A stretch of DNA of 35,214 bases from the NCBI GenBank assembly GCA_947303945.1, contig CAMYZS010000013.1, positions 1-35,214 on the forward strand. The letters are read 5' to 3'. This DNA comes from an uncultured Candidatus Saccharibacteria bacterium (GTDB taxonomy: Bacteria; Patescibacteriota; Saccharimonadia; Saccharimonadales; Saccharimonadaceae). Below, piece after piece: positions 24,834 through 32,167 of this stretch. Within the stretch, counting starts at the first letter, position 1; each line of letters begins with the position of its first letter. Under the pieces are notes generated by a model, which saw only the letters and a program-made list of their open reading frames with translations, was not told the origin of the DNA and ran no database searches. The position numbers and the translations under genes are program-made.

Positions 24834-25451
24834 ATGGAAGAAGAGAAAAACAGCAGTACGCCGAATCCTTTATTTAAAAAGTGGGGAATATTATCCAAAA
24901 CGCCATTCTCCAGAGAAACGGCTAGTCTAAGCTGGGTTGATGCGGAAAAAAGAAGGGGTACTGAACTTGTTTTGATTGGCAACAATAGTCAAATCGTTCT
25001 CGATGCAGATGACAAAAGAATTGCAACGTATGGCCTAGGTGGATGTACTGCCGTATGCGCCTTAGCGAAAAAAGACGGCAACTGGGTTGGGTACATTCAG
25101 CATTATCCGCCTAGACGACGTGAAGAGTCTATGAAAGCCCTCGAGCATTTCCGTAATTCTGTCAGTGGAGATATTCAAACTGTCGCAATAATGAGTCCTG
25201 GGGAATGGGTGGAAGATGATCAAACCGGTAAATGGACCATGGTTTTCAAAGATAGCGGTTTGGCAGATAAGTTGGCTGGTTGTTGCACAAAGGATGACGA
25301 AAAGTTGCCTCAGATTATCAATGTTCCTTATTTGGAATTTATGAGTGGGAAATATGAAGAAGGTACACTAGCCGCTGGGACTAGTAATGGAGAATTATAT
25401 ATCGAAGCAGAAGGAATTCCTATTATGCGAAAACCTATCAACGATGACTGA
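24834..25451 (+). CDS. CheD/CNF-like fold protein (putative cysteine-dependent deamidase)
   Basis: 205 aa. The segment RIATYGLGGCTAVCALAKKD followed by WVGYIQHYPP resembles the active-site region of CheD-type glutamine deamidases (TLGLGSCV…HxxLP): a glycine-flanked Cys and a His about 19 residues later. The strand order around it (a beta strand LVLIGNNSQIVL before, IQTVAIMSPGEW after) fits that fold. No chemotaxis genes are nearby, so a receptor substrate is unlikely; a CNF-like or self-modifying role is possible. It is the only gene of the five-unit array (23408-27784) on the plus strand, between copies 2 and 3. Confidence 0.55.
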   Translation: MEEEKNSSTPNPLFKKWGILSKTPFSRETASLSWVDAEKRRGTELVLIGNNSQIVLDADDKRIATYGLGGCTAVCALAKKDGNWVGYIQHYPPRRREESMKALEHFRNSVSGDIQTVAIMSPGEWVEDDQTGKWTMVFKDSGLADKLAGCCTKDDEKLPQIINVPYLEFMSGKYEEGTLAAGTSNGELYIEAEGIPIMRKPINDD

Positions 25452-25528
25452 TGTCAAACGCGCTTAATTATGATTGATTGCAGTATGTAAACGAATCGTT
25501 ATGTCTACTGGAATGCGCTTTTATACAG

Positions 25529-25617
25529 TGTTAAAGCCTGCCCAATTCGCTCCCACCAAACGGTTTATAAAATAATTTTTATCTATTGCATAATCTGTAA
25601 ATGTCTGTTAAAAACTC
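25529..25617. repeat. Cassette-boundary repeat, copy 3 (short, diverged)
   Basis: GTTAAAGCCTGCCCAATTCG, then CCCACCAAACGGTTTATAAA … GTAAATGTCTGTTAAA. Same stems as copy 1 with a diverged inner loop. It ends 14 bp past the stop of the GNAT gene, and it also follows the plus-strand CheD-like gene. Confidence 0.75.
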
Positions 25618-25631
25618 TTGAAATTCAGGCT

Positions 25632-26138
25632 TTATAATGGAATTCTCGTATAATAATAAGTATCATCTTCGCGCACAATTTTAGCGCCATTTTTTTGTTG
25701 CACTTTTAGAGATGCGGGGTTGTTTTTCAATACCCTTAAATATAGCTCATTTGTGTCTATAGGTAATTTGCGTGCTTCTTCAATAATTAGTTTTAATCCT
25801 TCCGAGGCATATCCATGATTGCGGTATTCCTTTGCAATGCTAAACCCCACATGCCCAGAATTATCCCTAAGCCAATCACTTAAATAATGGCGAAGTTTAA
25901 ATATCCCCACTGGAGTATCATCAACCCATAAGAAATAACAAGTATCCGGTACGTGGTTTTCCTCTAAATTAATGCCTTTATCGTTATCTATCCATTTAGG
26001 AATTACTTTGGAAATAAAGTCATCATAAGAAACGCCGAACGCTTTATTCTCGACACCATTCTCGTTGGCCGGCATCTTTTGTATCAGTTCATACTCTTTT
26101 TTTGCGTCTTCAAGATTAGCTTTTTTCAGATAAATCAT
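25632..26138 (-). CDS. GNAT-family N-acetyltransferase
   Basis: 168 aa. Single GNAT domain: N-terminal strand MIYLKKANLEDAKKEYELI, motif A GHVGFSIAKEYRNHGYASEG (acetyl-CoA pyrophosphate loop, R/Q-x-x-G-x-G/A variant) with LKLIIEEARKL, and motif B ELYLRVLKNNPASLKVQQKNG with the usual N-x-x-S-x-K-x-x-x-x-x-G. Acceptor unknown. Frames allow a start 24 nt upstream, but TACAAT lies exactly 6 nt before the ATG at 26138, so the shorter, leaderless version is chosen; it also matches typical N-termini of the family. Confidence 0.9.
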   Translation of the reverse strand: MIYLKKANLEDAKKEYELIQKMPANENGVENKAFGVSYDDFISKVIPKWIDNDKGINLEENHVPDTCYFLWVDDTPVGIFKLRHYLSDWLRDNSGHVGFSIAKEYRNHGYASEGLKLIIEEARKLPIDTNELYLRVLKNNPASLKVQQKNGAKIVREDDTYYYTRIPL

Positions 26139-26178
26139 TTTATTATTGTACCATTTTGACATAAATCTTCTTTATACG

Positions 26179-26362
26179 CTGTTAAAACCTGGTTAATTAA
26201 GCCCCACCAAACGGTTTATAAAATTGTTTTTTAACTATTCCGTAATCTATAAATGCCCGTTAAATCCCTCGATGACATAGAGGGCTATTTTTGTGTCATT
26301 TTTGCGACAAAAACATGCCAAACACCACGATTTACCTCTATAATTTCGACGGTTAAATCCCT
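26179..26362. repeat. Cassette-boundary repeat, copy 4 (long form)
   Basis: Left arm GCTGTTAAAACCTGGTTAAT, core CCCCACCAAACGGTTTATAA, with AACGG now matched by CCCGTT (fully paired), then a second block starting AGGGCTATTTTTGTGTC with TTTTTGT/ACAAAAA, ending GACGGTTAAATCCCT. The TAG stop of the S51 peptidase lies inside this last sequence. Confidence 0.75.
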
Positions 26363-27026
26363 AACCCTGCGTTTTTATCATACCATTTTCGGCGATTAGA
26401 TAGTCTTTGCCAATAATTTTTAGCGGGTTGTCATCGTTTACGATTATTGCTGCTTCATCCGATAAAGCATAAACTGGCAAGTCGGTTAGCTTGGATGCAT
26501 CTCCTACCTCTTTTTTATCGAATTCGTAGAAACCATGCAGGTGTGGCAATAAAATGATAGGTATAATGTCCATAAAATGGTCAGTTTCGCACTTTTCTTT
26601 ATAAATCGCTTTTTGCGTTTCTTCTGATTCTTTATGGCATAAAACGCAAGAACCAGCGGAACTTCCGACCCAAACCTTTTCAGCTAGGATTTTTGGTAAT
26701 ATTTCATTGAAGCCAGTTTTGATGAATATGTTGGCTAGGTAATCCGTATTCCCTCCGAAACAATAAACCAAATCGGCTGCCGCAATACGTTGCTCTACAT
26801 AATCTAATGGGTGAGCTTGAATATCAACGAATTCCATGTTGCCACCGATAATTCCGGACAGATGCTGTAGCTCTTCTACGAACCAACGATGGTCGCCAAA
26901 TTCGCCTTTGATTGCCTCATTAATAATGGCAATATTGATATCCTTACGATTTTTCCCTACTAAATCTTCACAGTTTTTGATGATTGGTTCGGTGGTTAAG
27001 CCCCAAGACCCTAAAATTATTCTCAT
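26361..27026 (-). CDS. Peptidase family S51 (dipeptidase E-like)
   Basis: 221 aa, class-I glutamine-amidotransferase-like fold. DLVYCFGGNTDYLANIF is the FxGG(N/D) substrate loop, WVGSSAGSCVL contains the nucleophilic Ser (GxSAGS), and ILLPHLHGFYEFD provides the catalytic His region; VYALSDEAAIIV follows as in dipeptidase E. Family members cleave after N-terminal Asp or degrade cyanophycin dipeptides. The ATG at 27026 sits exactly 6 nt after TATAAT, so the version 18 nt longer is rejected. Single gene between repeat copies 4 and 5. Confidence 0.9.
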   Translation of the reverse strand: MRIILGSWGLTTEPIIKNCEDLVGKNRKDINIAIINEAIKGEFGDHRWFVEELQHLSGIIGGNMEFVDIQAHPLDYVEQRIAAADLVYCFGGNTDYLANIFIKTGFNEILPKILAEKVWVGSSAGSCVLCHKESEETQKAIYKEKCETDHFMDIIPIILLPHLHGFYEFDKKEVGDASKLTDLPVYALSDEAAIIVNDDNPLKIIGKDYLIAENGMIKTQG

Positions 27027-27032
27027 ACGCTC

Positions 27033-27038
27033 ATTATA
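27033..27038 (-). promoter_or_regulatory. -10 box of the S51 peptidase gene
   Basis: TATAAT on the minus strand, 6 nt before the ATG; leaderless pattern. Confidence 0.6.
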
Positions 27039-27069
27039 TCGCATTTATAGTTCTGAAGTTTCTTCCGTA

Positions 27070-27174
27070 TATCTTCCTTATATGCTGTTAAAACCTGGTT
27101 AATTAAGCCCCACCAAACGGTTTATATAATAATATTCAACTATTTCGTAATCTGTAGATGTCTGTTAAATCCCT
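27070..27174. repeat. Cassette-boundary repeat, copy 5 (short form)
   Basis: TATCTTCCTTATATGCTG, GTTAAAACCTGG, TTAATTAAGCCCCACCA, then the ACGG…TGTTAAATCCCT hairpin. The first 46 bp (27070-27115) are identical to copy 6. Confidence 0.8.
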
Positions 27175-27254
27175 AGCATTGTATGCGTACCGCAATAAAT
27201 GATAATTACCAATATAGCGATTTAATAGTCGGCGATTAACCTAATTTTCACTTA

Positions 27255-27280
27255 AAAAAGCTCCAGACAGTCTGGAGCAT
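27255..27280 (-). terminator. Terminator of the cupin gene
   Basis: GCTCCAGA-CTG-TCTGGAGC followed by TTTTTTAAG on the minus strand. Confidence 0.9.
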
Positions 27281-27293
27281 TGGTTGCATTGTA

Positions 27294-27656
27294 TTATTCT
27301 TCCCATAGTTTACTCATGAACAATACAAAACACAGGTCACTACCCTCGTCCGCCCAGTAGTCGTAACTGGTGCCTTTGTCTATACAGAACGAGTCTCCCT
27401 GTTTAATGATGATTAGGCTATCTTCGCCTTTAATCTCAAGTTTGCCCGTACCACTGATTATATAGTAGTAATAATCGCTGGCGGCAGTTGTCCAACCATG
27501 GTGCTTGCCGCGTTTAATGCTAGCAAAGCACATAGACTTATCCTTGCCTTGGAACTGGTTGTTAGTACAACTAACATCTTCTTCATCGGTCCACTCTCTT
27601 TTTTCTGAATCCCAGCCCCACTTTTCCGTAAGGGTTTTCGATGGTCTAACAATCAT
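27294..27656 (-). CDS. Cupin-domain protein
   Basis: 120 aa single cupin barrel. Conserved pieces: KRGKHHGWTTAASDYYYYIISGTG (cupin motif 1, with His pair and the Tyr-rich strand), GKLEIKGEDSLIIIKQGDSFCI and DKGTSYDYWADEGSDLCFVLF (motif 2). The motif-2 His is replaced, so metal binding may be incomplete. Function unknown; such proteins bind sugars or small metabolites. The start at 27656 follows AAGGAGG at 8 nt; the upstream GTG lies inside the ribosome site. It is the only member of this array with a leader and terminator of its own. Confidence 0.82.
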   Translation of the reverse strand: MIVRPSKTLTEKWGWDSEKREWTDEEDVSCTNNQFQGKDKSMCFASIKRGKHHGWTTAASDYYYYIISGTGKLEIKGEDSLIIIKQGDSFCIDKGTSYDYWADEGSDLCFVLFMSKLWEE

Positions 27657-27738
27657 TGCTATCACCTCCTTGAGATTATCATATCATTTTTTTACAATTT
27701 TTCAATGAGACTCAAACAAGATGCTAATTGACGACAGG

Positions 27739-27784
27739 TATCTTCCTTATATGCTGTTAAAACCTGGTTAATTAAGCCCCACCA
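27739..27784. repeat. Cassette-boundary repeat, copy 6 (left half only)
   Basis: 46 bp identical to the left half of copy 5, ending at CCCCACCA. The hairpin half is absent and unrelated sequence follows. It marks one end of the five-unit array. Confidence 0.8.
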
Positions 27785-27864
27785 TTATACCAATACTCTA
27801 AATCGTCAAAACGTTTTTTAGTTGAAGAGATGTACCATTTGTGTATTTTTTTGCTTTTCTTAAG

Positions 27865-27870
27865 TATACT
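27865..27870 (+). promoter_or_regulatory. -10 box of the 2-hydroxyacid dehydrogenase gene
   Basis: TATACT, then exactly 6 nt to the ATG at 27877; leaderless pattern. Confidence 0.55.
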
Positions 27871-27876
27871 TTAAAC

Positions 27877-28866
27877 ATGAAAATACTATTTTATGCAGCA
27901 AAGACGTTTGATAAGGAATCTTTCAACGCCATCATTGATAGATATCCAGATATTAGTATAGATTATGTCAGCCACAAACTCGGTCCACGCTCGGCTACTA
28001 TGGCTGACGGATATGATGCTATTTGCGCCTTCGTTAGCGCAAATGTTAATGCCAAAACCCTAAGTGTATTAGCAAAGAACAATGTAAAAATCGTACTAAT
28101 GCGCTGTGCTGGTTACAATAACGTCGACATCGAAGCAGCAAAAGAGTTGGGCATTACAGTTAAAACTGTTCCTAAATATTCTCCCGAAGCTATCGCCGAA
28201 TTAGCTATAGGCCTCGCACTCGCAGCTAACCGTCGTCTTTGTAAAACTTATAATCGTATCCGTGATAACAATTTCGATATTGACGGGCTATGTGGCGTTA
28301 ATTTATTTCAGAAAACTGCTGGCATCATCGGCACCGGAAAGATTGGCGCTGCCATGTGTCGCATCTGCGCAGGTTTTGGCATGAACGTTATCGCCTATGA
28401 TATGTATAAAAACCCTGAGCTCGAATCATTTGTAGAATATGTCAGTCTAGATGAGCTTTTATCACGTAGCGATTTGATATCTCTGCACTGTCCATTAACT
28501 GACGAAAATTATCACATGATCAATATGGATGCTATTAACAAAATGCATGATGGCGTTATCCTTGTGAATACTTCGCGTGGACCACTAATCGACACCAGCG
28601 ATTTAATAAGGGGGATCAAGATGGGTAAATTCCAGGGCGTTGGTCTTGACGTTTACGAAGAAGAGGCTCGCGATGTTTATTATGACCATTCTAGTTCATT
28701 ACTCCCGAATCCATCCGCTTCAAGATTAATGGACTATCCAAACGTTGTTATGACTGCTCATCAAGGTTTTTATACTAAAGAGGCGTTGCAGACAATTGCC
28801 GAGACTACCCTTCAAAATGCTCAAGATGCCATGAATGGCATCCAAAACAAAAACAATATAGCGTAA
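27877..28866 (+). CDS. D-2-hydroxyacid dehydrogenase, D-lactate dehydrogenase-like
   Basis: 329 aa, family-typical length. MKILFYAAKTFDKESF start, IVLMRCAGYNNVD (substrate loop Arg), the NAD-binding GIIGTGKIGAAMCRICAGFG (GxGxxG), VNTSRGPLIDT with the catalytic Arg, GVGLDVYEEE with the catalytic Glu, and MTAHQGFYTKEAL with the catalytic His. The pattern is closest to fermentative D-lactate dehydrogenase (LdhA type), reducing pyruvate with NADH. In a fermentative reduced genome this would regenerate NAD+. The start is chosen by the -10 box, dropping 12 upstream codons. It lies just outside copy 6 of the repeat array. Confidence 0.9.
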   Translation: MKILFYAAKTFDKESFNAIIDRYPDISIDYVSHKLGPRSATMADGYDAICAFVSANVNAKTLSVLAKNNVKIVLMRCAGYNNVDIEAAKELGITVKTVPKYSPEAIAELAIGLALAANRRLCKTYNRIRDNNFDIDGLCGVNLFQKTAGIIGTGKIGAAMCRICAGFGMNVIAYDMYKNPELESFVEYVSLDELLSRSDLISLHCPLTDENYHMINMDAINKMHDGVILVNTSRGPLIDTSDLIRGIKMGKFQGVGLDVYEEEARDVYYDHSSSLLPNPSASRLMDYPNVVMTAHQGFYTKEALQTIAETTLQNAQDAMNGIQNKNNIA

Positions 28867-28933
28867 TATGTTCTTCTATCTCTATGCATTCATCTAAGCC
28901 CTCTTTGATCCCCTTTTTATTTATTTGGCCAAT

Positions 28934-28958
28934 AAAAACCCGCCGCATTAGCGGCGGG
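28934..28958 (-). terminator. Strong bidirectional terminator
   Basis: CCCGCCGC-ATTA-GCGGCGGG with TTTTTATT on the minus strand and TTCTTTTG on the plus strand. It separates the dehydrogenase from the convergent radical SAM operon. Confidence 0.9.
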
Positions 28959-28990
28959 GTGATTCTTTTGCTTACTTAATCGGTAGCGCA

Positions 28991-29878
28991 TTATGCGCAT
29001 TGCGCTTTTACTACCTTAAACATCTCCCGGACGTCATCCATGATAGGAAACGTCTTTGTTTCAGACGAACTCACAGCAAACGTACCGTCCACAAGATCAA
29101 TAGCAAACGTTGCGCTGCCTTCTTCGCCCTGGTACATCATTTCCCATTGTTCATCCGTCACGATGCGACGAGCGTCGAGCTGCTCGATTGCCAGGTTGTC
29201 GAAACTGATGGCCATAAACTTGGGCTCTCCTGCAATATAGTCATAGAGGAACTTTTGCCTCTTTGCTACTTCATCATTATTTGCAGTCAAGTATGCTTCA
29301 CCTCGGCGAAGTGCCTTATAGCCCAAAATCAGGAGCTTTATGTCCCGGCCTTCCATCTTCATGATATCGTCCTCGGAAACGATTCCGTTGATCACGTGGA
29401 CTACGGCATTCGGGAAGTAGCGCAGCGCTTTAAATAGCTCTTCGTCTGGAGCCATAAGAGATACGCCTACCCCATGAATCAAGCCCTGCATCGTTAACAT
29501 ATACAAATCCTTCCAGTACTTTATGAAGTGCTTCTGGTTGATCGTGCCATTCACGACGATTCCCTTATTCTTCATTTTTCCCAGAAAAGCCAAGAGCTGA
29601 GGGTGAGACATGTCATTCAGGTTGATGGCACATTCCGTACCCGGTAACAGGGTGTCGAAAAACTTATAGCTGAGTATGTCTGCATGTTTTCCGTTTTCCG
29701 TACACCCGAGATAGCAATACGGGCATCTGCCATCACATTTATGTGTGATGGTTATATCATTATTGAGCGGGTACTCAAAATTGAGAATGTCATCTTCCGT
29801 TCGGATAATCCTCGTTCCGTCGGTGTAAAGCGTTATCTGAGCATTACCATTTCTATACTCGTGCAATATGTTTGCCAT
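28991..29878 (-). CDS. Radical SAM protein
   Basis: 295 aa. The [4Fe-4S] motif is NDITITHKCDGRCPYCYLGC (CxxxCxxC, about residues 48-55), preceded by a strand as usual. The following barrel elements are weaker: TECAINLNDMSHPQLLAFL, GIVVNGTINQKHFIKY, VGVSLMAPDEELF and IKLLILGYKAL. No SPASM or other C-terminal cysteine cluster is seen, so it is not a typical SPASM peptide maturase. Reaction unknown. AAGGGGGAG ribosome site. Second gene of a two-gene operon behind the FETNSS protein, with a strong terminator. Confidence 0.88.
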   Translation of the reverse strand: MANILHEYRNGNAQITLYTDGTRIIRTEDDILNFEYPLNNDITITHKCDGRCPYCYLGCTENGKHADILSYKFFDTLLPGTECAINLNDMSHPQLLAFLGKMKNKGIVVNGTINQKHFIKYWKDLYMLTMQGLIHGVGVSLMAPDEELFKALRYFPNAVVHVINGIVSEDDIMKMEGRDIKLLILGYKALRRGEAYLTANNDEVAKRQKFLYDYIAGEPKFMAISFDNLAIEQLDARRIVTDEQWEMMYQGEEGSATFAIDLVDGTFAVSSSETKTFPIMDDVREMFKVVKAQCA

Positions 29879-29891
29879 TATTCTCTCCCCC

Positions 29892-30323
29892 TTAGTAGGT
29901 AGCGCGATATCTTGCGTGGATCATGAGACGTTCTCCCGAAGGTGCAGCGTACTCGTATGTGTCATGATAATATTCACCACTAAACCACATTTCGGAAGTG
30001 GCGAAGTTGTAGTTGCTGTACAGCATATCTGCCACATCGTCGTATCTTTCGCCAATACCGTCAAGGATCTCTTCCTTCGTTCTTCCAGAACCTTTCTCGA
30101 TAAACGCGAAGACTTCTTCCTCGGTGTACAGTCTCATATAGACCGGCCTTTCTTCGGCACTCAATTTCCTGAACACGCTATGATATTCAGGGTTTTGACT
30201 CGTATAAATGTAAAGATGGTCATCGCTCTTCCACTTTTTGTCTTCCTCTTCCAGCACAACAATAAGCGCGTGTTCGATTGACGAATTTGTTTCAAAACAG
30301 CCGCGTCTCACTTTAGTAATCAT
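29892..30323 (-). CDS. FETNSS-motif protein, possible radical SAM partner
   Basis: 143 aa. The N-terminus MITKVRRGCFETNSSIEHAL contains a motif (RRGxFETNSSxxH) that I recall at the start of many phage and bacterial proteins of unknown function; this is from memory. The rest is acidic and aromatic-rich (YSNYNFATSEMWFSGEYYHD). Its stop is 13 bp from the start of the radical SAM gene, so the two are co-expressed. A substrate or partner role for the radical SAM enzyme is a reasonable guess. Ribosome site GAGAGGAAC; consensus promoter at 30382-30410. Confidence 0.7.
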   Translation of the reverse strand: MITKVRRGCFETNSSIEHALIVVLEEEDKKWKSDDHLYIYTSQNPEYHSVFRKLSAEERPVYMRLYTEEEVFAFIEKGSGRTKEEILDGIGERYDDVADMLYSNYNFATSEMWFSGEYYHDTYEYAAPSGERLMIHARYRATY

Positions 30324-30381
30324 GTTTAGTTCCTCTCTTTCGCATCAAAAATATATTGTTAAGTTACAAAAAATTACCCGA

Positions 30382-30410
30382 ATTATATAATACTATAATT
30401 GTTCTGTCAA
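30382..30410 (-). promoter_or_regulatory. Consensus promoter of the FETNSS-radical SAM operon
   Basis: TTGACA (30405-30410), 17 bp, TATAAT (30382-30387). The -35 is part of the GGGAGTATTGACA sequence that ends the transposase-derived block. Confidence 0.8.
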
Positions 30411-30425
30411 TACTCCCGTATTAAC

Positions 30426-30522
30426 TCAGCACCTTTGCAACATTTGCGAACTAAGCCCCACCAAACGGTTTATAAAATAATTTTCAACTATTTCGTAACC
30501 TATGAATGTCTGCTAAATCTCT
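30426..30522. repeat. Cassette-boundary repeat, copy 7, fused to a transposase tail
   Basis: 30426-30449 on the minus strand encodes the transposase end SQMLQRC-stop, as at 23105. It runs straight into TTCGCAAA and TTAGCGAAC-type sequence, then CCCCACCAAACGGTTTATAA … TGTCTGCTAAATCTCT. The block looks like the 23105-23478 block with about 290 bp removed at TCGCAAA. From 30522 to 30617 I see nothing else. Confidence 0.75.
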
Positions 30523-30616
30523 CAACAAGTAAAGAAAGATGCGTCAACAGTCGTTGTCGCTAAATATGCGGGGTCTTTCGGATTATGCCCCCGATGAATA
30601 ATTCAGTAAAAAGCCC

Positions 30617-30645
30617 CCATCCATGTTACGGATGGGGGAAAATCG
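30617..30645 (-). terminator. Terminator of the 30669-31250 gene
   Basis: CCCCCATCC/GGATGGGGG stem, then CTTTTTACTG on the minus strand. Confidence 0.9.
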
Positions 30646-30668
30646 GAATGAGGCTAACTTTGACTTTA

Positions 30669-31250
30669 TCACCTATCAATACGATCGAAGAATTCGAAGA
30701 CCGGGATATTGAGCCCAATTAAATACAGGGCAACAACACGCTCATAGCTATCGTATTCATGCTCGCAGAAAGTTCCGCCGTCAGGGAGAGGAATAAGGTC
30801 GATAATTTCACTCATCACGTAGAACAGTTCTTCCCCAACATCGTCGATGCAGTCATCTATTTCCCAGTCCTTAATGGTGTCTGTCGCTTTGACCGGGTCG
30901 GACATATCGAAAAGACGCCACCAATTATCCAAAATAGCATCGACAGCAACGCGGTTCGCTAAGCGCGAATACTCTAACGGCAGAAAAATTGGATAGGTCG
31001 AGTATTCCCCGTCTTGGCATATTGCGATAGGGTTCAGAACCGGATCATGATACTTGTTCCTGTCCGCCAGTGGCGGATTAATGACGAAGTTGTAAAGGTC
31101 GGGATCGGCTACAATCTGTCCGGCTGCGGCACGATACACTTCCTTTTCGTATTTACAGCTATATCCGCATTCGACTGCGTGCTTCTTGATGTCCTTTTTT
31201 GCGGAATCAACGATTTGGAAAAAAGATTTAAATAAACTAAGATGGTCCAC
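30669..31250 (-). CDS. Hypothetical acidic protein, 193 aa
   Basis: Not recognised. Soluble, acidic in the second half (DWEIDDCIDDVGEELFYV), with LNPIAICQDGEYSTYPIFLP in the middle and an N-terminal helix. The start is GTG at 31250, 6 nt after AGGAGG; the frame is open 18 nt further but that would include the ribosome site. Own promoter TTGACA-17-TATTCT (31314-31342) and strong terminator. It is divergent from the 31451 gene. Confidence 0.7.
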   Translation of the reverse strand: MDHLSLFKSFFQIVDSAKKDIKKHAVECGYSCKYEKEVYRAAAGQIVADPDLYNFVINPPLADRNKYHDPVLNPIAICQDGEYSTYPIFLPLEYSRLANRVAVDAILDNWWRLFDMSDPVKATDTIKDWEIDDCIDDVGEELFYVMSEIIDLIPLPDGGTFCEHEYDSYERVVALYLIGLNIPVFEFFDRIDR

Positions 31251-31313
31251 GTTATACCTCCTATACAAGAAAAAAATTAAATTGCAATTAAGCGTTAAGC
31301 CTATCAGTTACAA

Positions 31314-31342
31314 AGAATATCATATATATGGTTTGCTGTCAA
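31314..31342 (-). promoter_or_regulatory. Promoter of the 30669 gene
   Basis: TTGACA (31337-31342), 17 bp, TATTCT (31314-31319) on the minus strand. Confidence 0.65.
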
Positions 31343-31368
31343 TAGACGCTGAACTCTCTACGTCTAGC

Positions 31369-31397
31369 TTGACTATTATGCTATTTTGTGATGTAAT
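31369..31397 (+). promoter_or_regulatory. Promoter of the 31451 gene
   Basis: TTGACT (31369-31374), 17 bp, TGTAAT (31392-31397). A 45-50 nt leader with TTGGAGGTCCT before the ATG. An imperfect inverted repeat (GAC-GATTCCCGATTGGGGGAG) lies within. Confidence 0.6.
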
Positions 31398-31450
31398 AGA
31401 GCTGTAGTCCGACGATTCCCGATTGGGGGAGTTTCTCGATTGGAGGTCCT

Positions 31451-31981
31451 ATGAACATTATCGCAACAAGTATCGCAGAACATATCATCGTTATTGTTGG
31501 CAGCCTGACAGAGCAGCAGAAAGCCTGCTTAGCTGAAGAAAGTCGACGCGGTTCGGCGCATTATACATGCGTCGCATTTGAATACTACGAAGACGTAGAT
31601 CAGACGCTCGCAAAATTTTATCCTTGCGAACCAATGGAAGATTCCCGTGATAATGACGGGGAGAAAGAAGTCAAAATGACAGCCGACCATAGCTTCTCTG
31701 TCTTCCCTGAGGTTCTTACAAAAATAGCGACTTTTCTGAATACGAATGCCGCATCGCTCGGATTCCCAGGGGTGCACGTAAGGGTTGAAAACTGCACATT
31801 CTTCATCGCCTACAACGACGAAGCGACAGAGGATGACAGAACCGAGGCAATCGAGTGGGCCGCATTGCAGATTCGCACGGAGCTCCGTGGTGAAGCCGTC
31901 GATAAGATGATGCTGGACGTATTGGGGTCACTAGAGGCCGCATTGCAAAACTTCACTACCGCGGCCGAGAATTACCGCTAA
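31451..31981 (+). CDS. Hypothetical acidic protein, 176 aa
   Basis: Not recognised. The N-terminal half has strands IATSIAEHIIVIVG and YTCVAFEYYEDVD, the middle is acidic (MEDSRDNDGEKEV), then FPEVLTKIATFLN and a C-terminal helix pair (DKMMLDVLGSLEAALQNF). Good ribosome site GGAGG. Self-contained promoter and terminator-like hairpin (32008-32040). Like its divergent neighbour it belongs to the class of orphan units with consensus promoters. Confidence 0.7.
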   Translation: MNIIATSIAEHIIVIVGSLTEQQKACLAEESRRGSAHYTCVAFEYYEDVDQTLAKFYPCEPMEDSRDNDGEKEVKMTADHSFSVFPEVLTKIATFLNTNAASLGFPGVHVRVENCTFFIAYNDEATEDDRTEAIEWAALQIRTELRGEAVDKMMLDVLGSLEAALQNFTTAAENYR

Positions 31982-32007
31982 GACGATACCGTGTTAGCTA
32001 CGACCGA

Positions 32008-32040
32008 AGCCATACCTACTTTTACAGGCGTGGCTTTTTA
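32008..32040 (+). terminator. Terminator-like hairpin after the 31451 gene
   Basis: AAGCCA and TGGCTT around about 17 nt, followed by TTTTTAATT. From 32041 to 32168 I see no gene. Confidence 0.6.
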
Positions 32041-32167
32041 ATTATTATTGCGCGTTATATAGTTGCACATAGCCGCACTCTTGCTTAACTTCATTATCGT
32101 TGATTATAATCATCTTAGACCTTTCATAGTTAGAGTTATCAAAAAGAGACTGGCCGCTACAACATAC

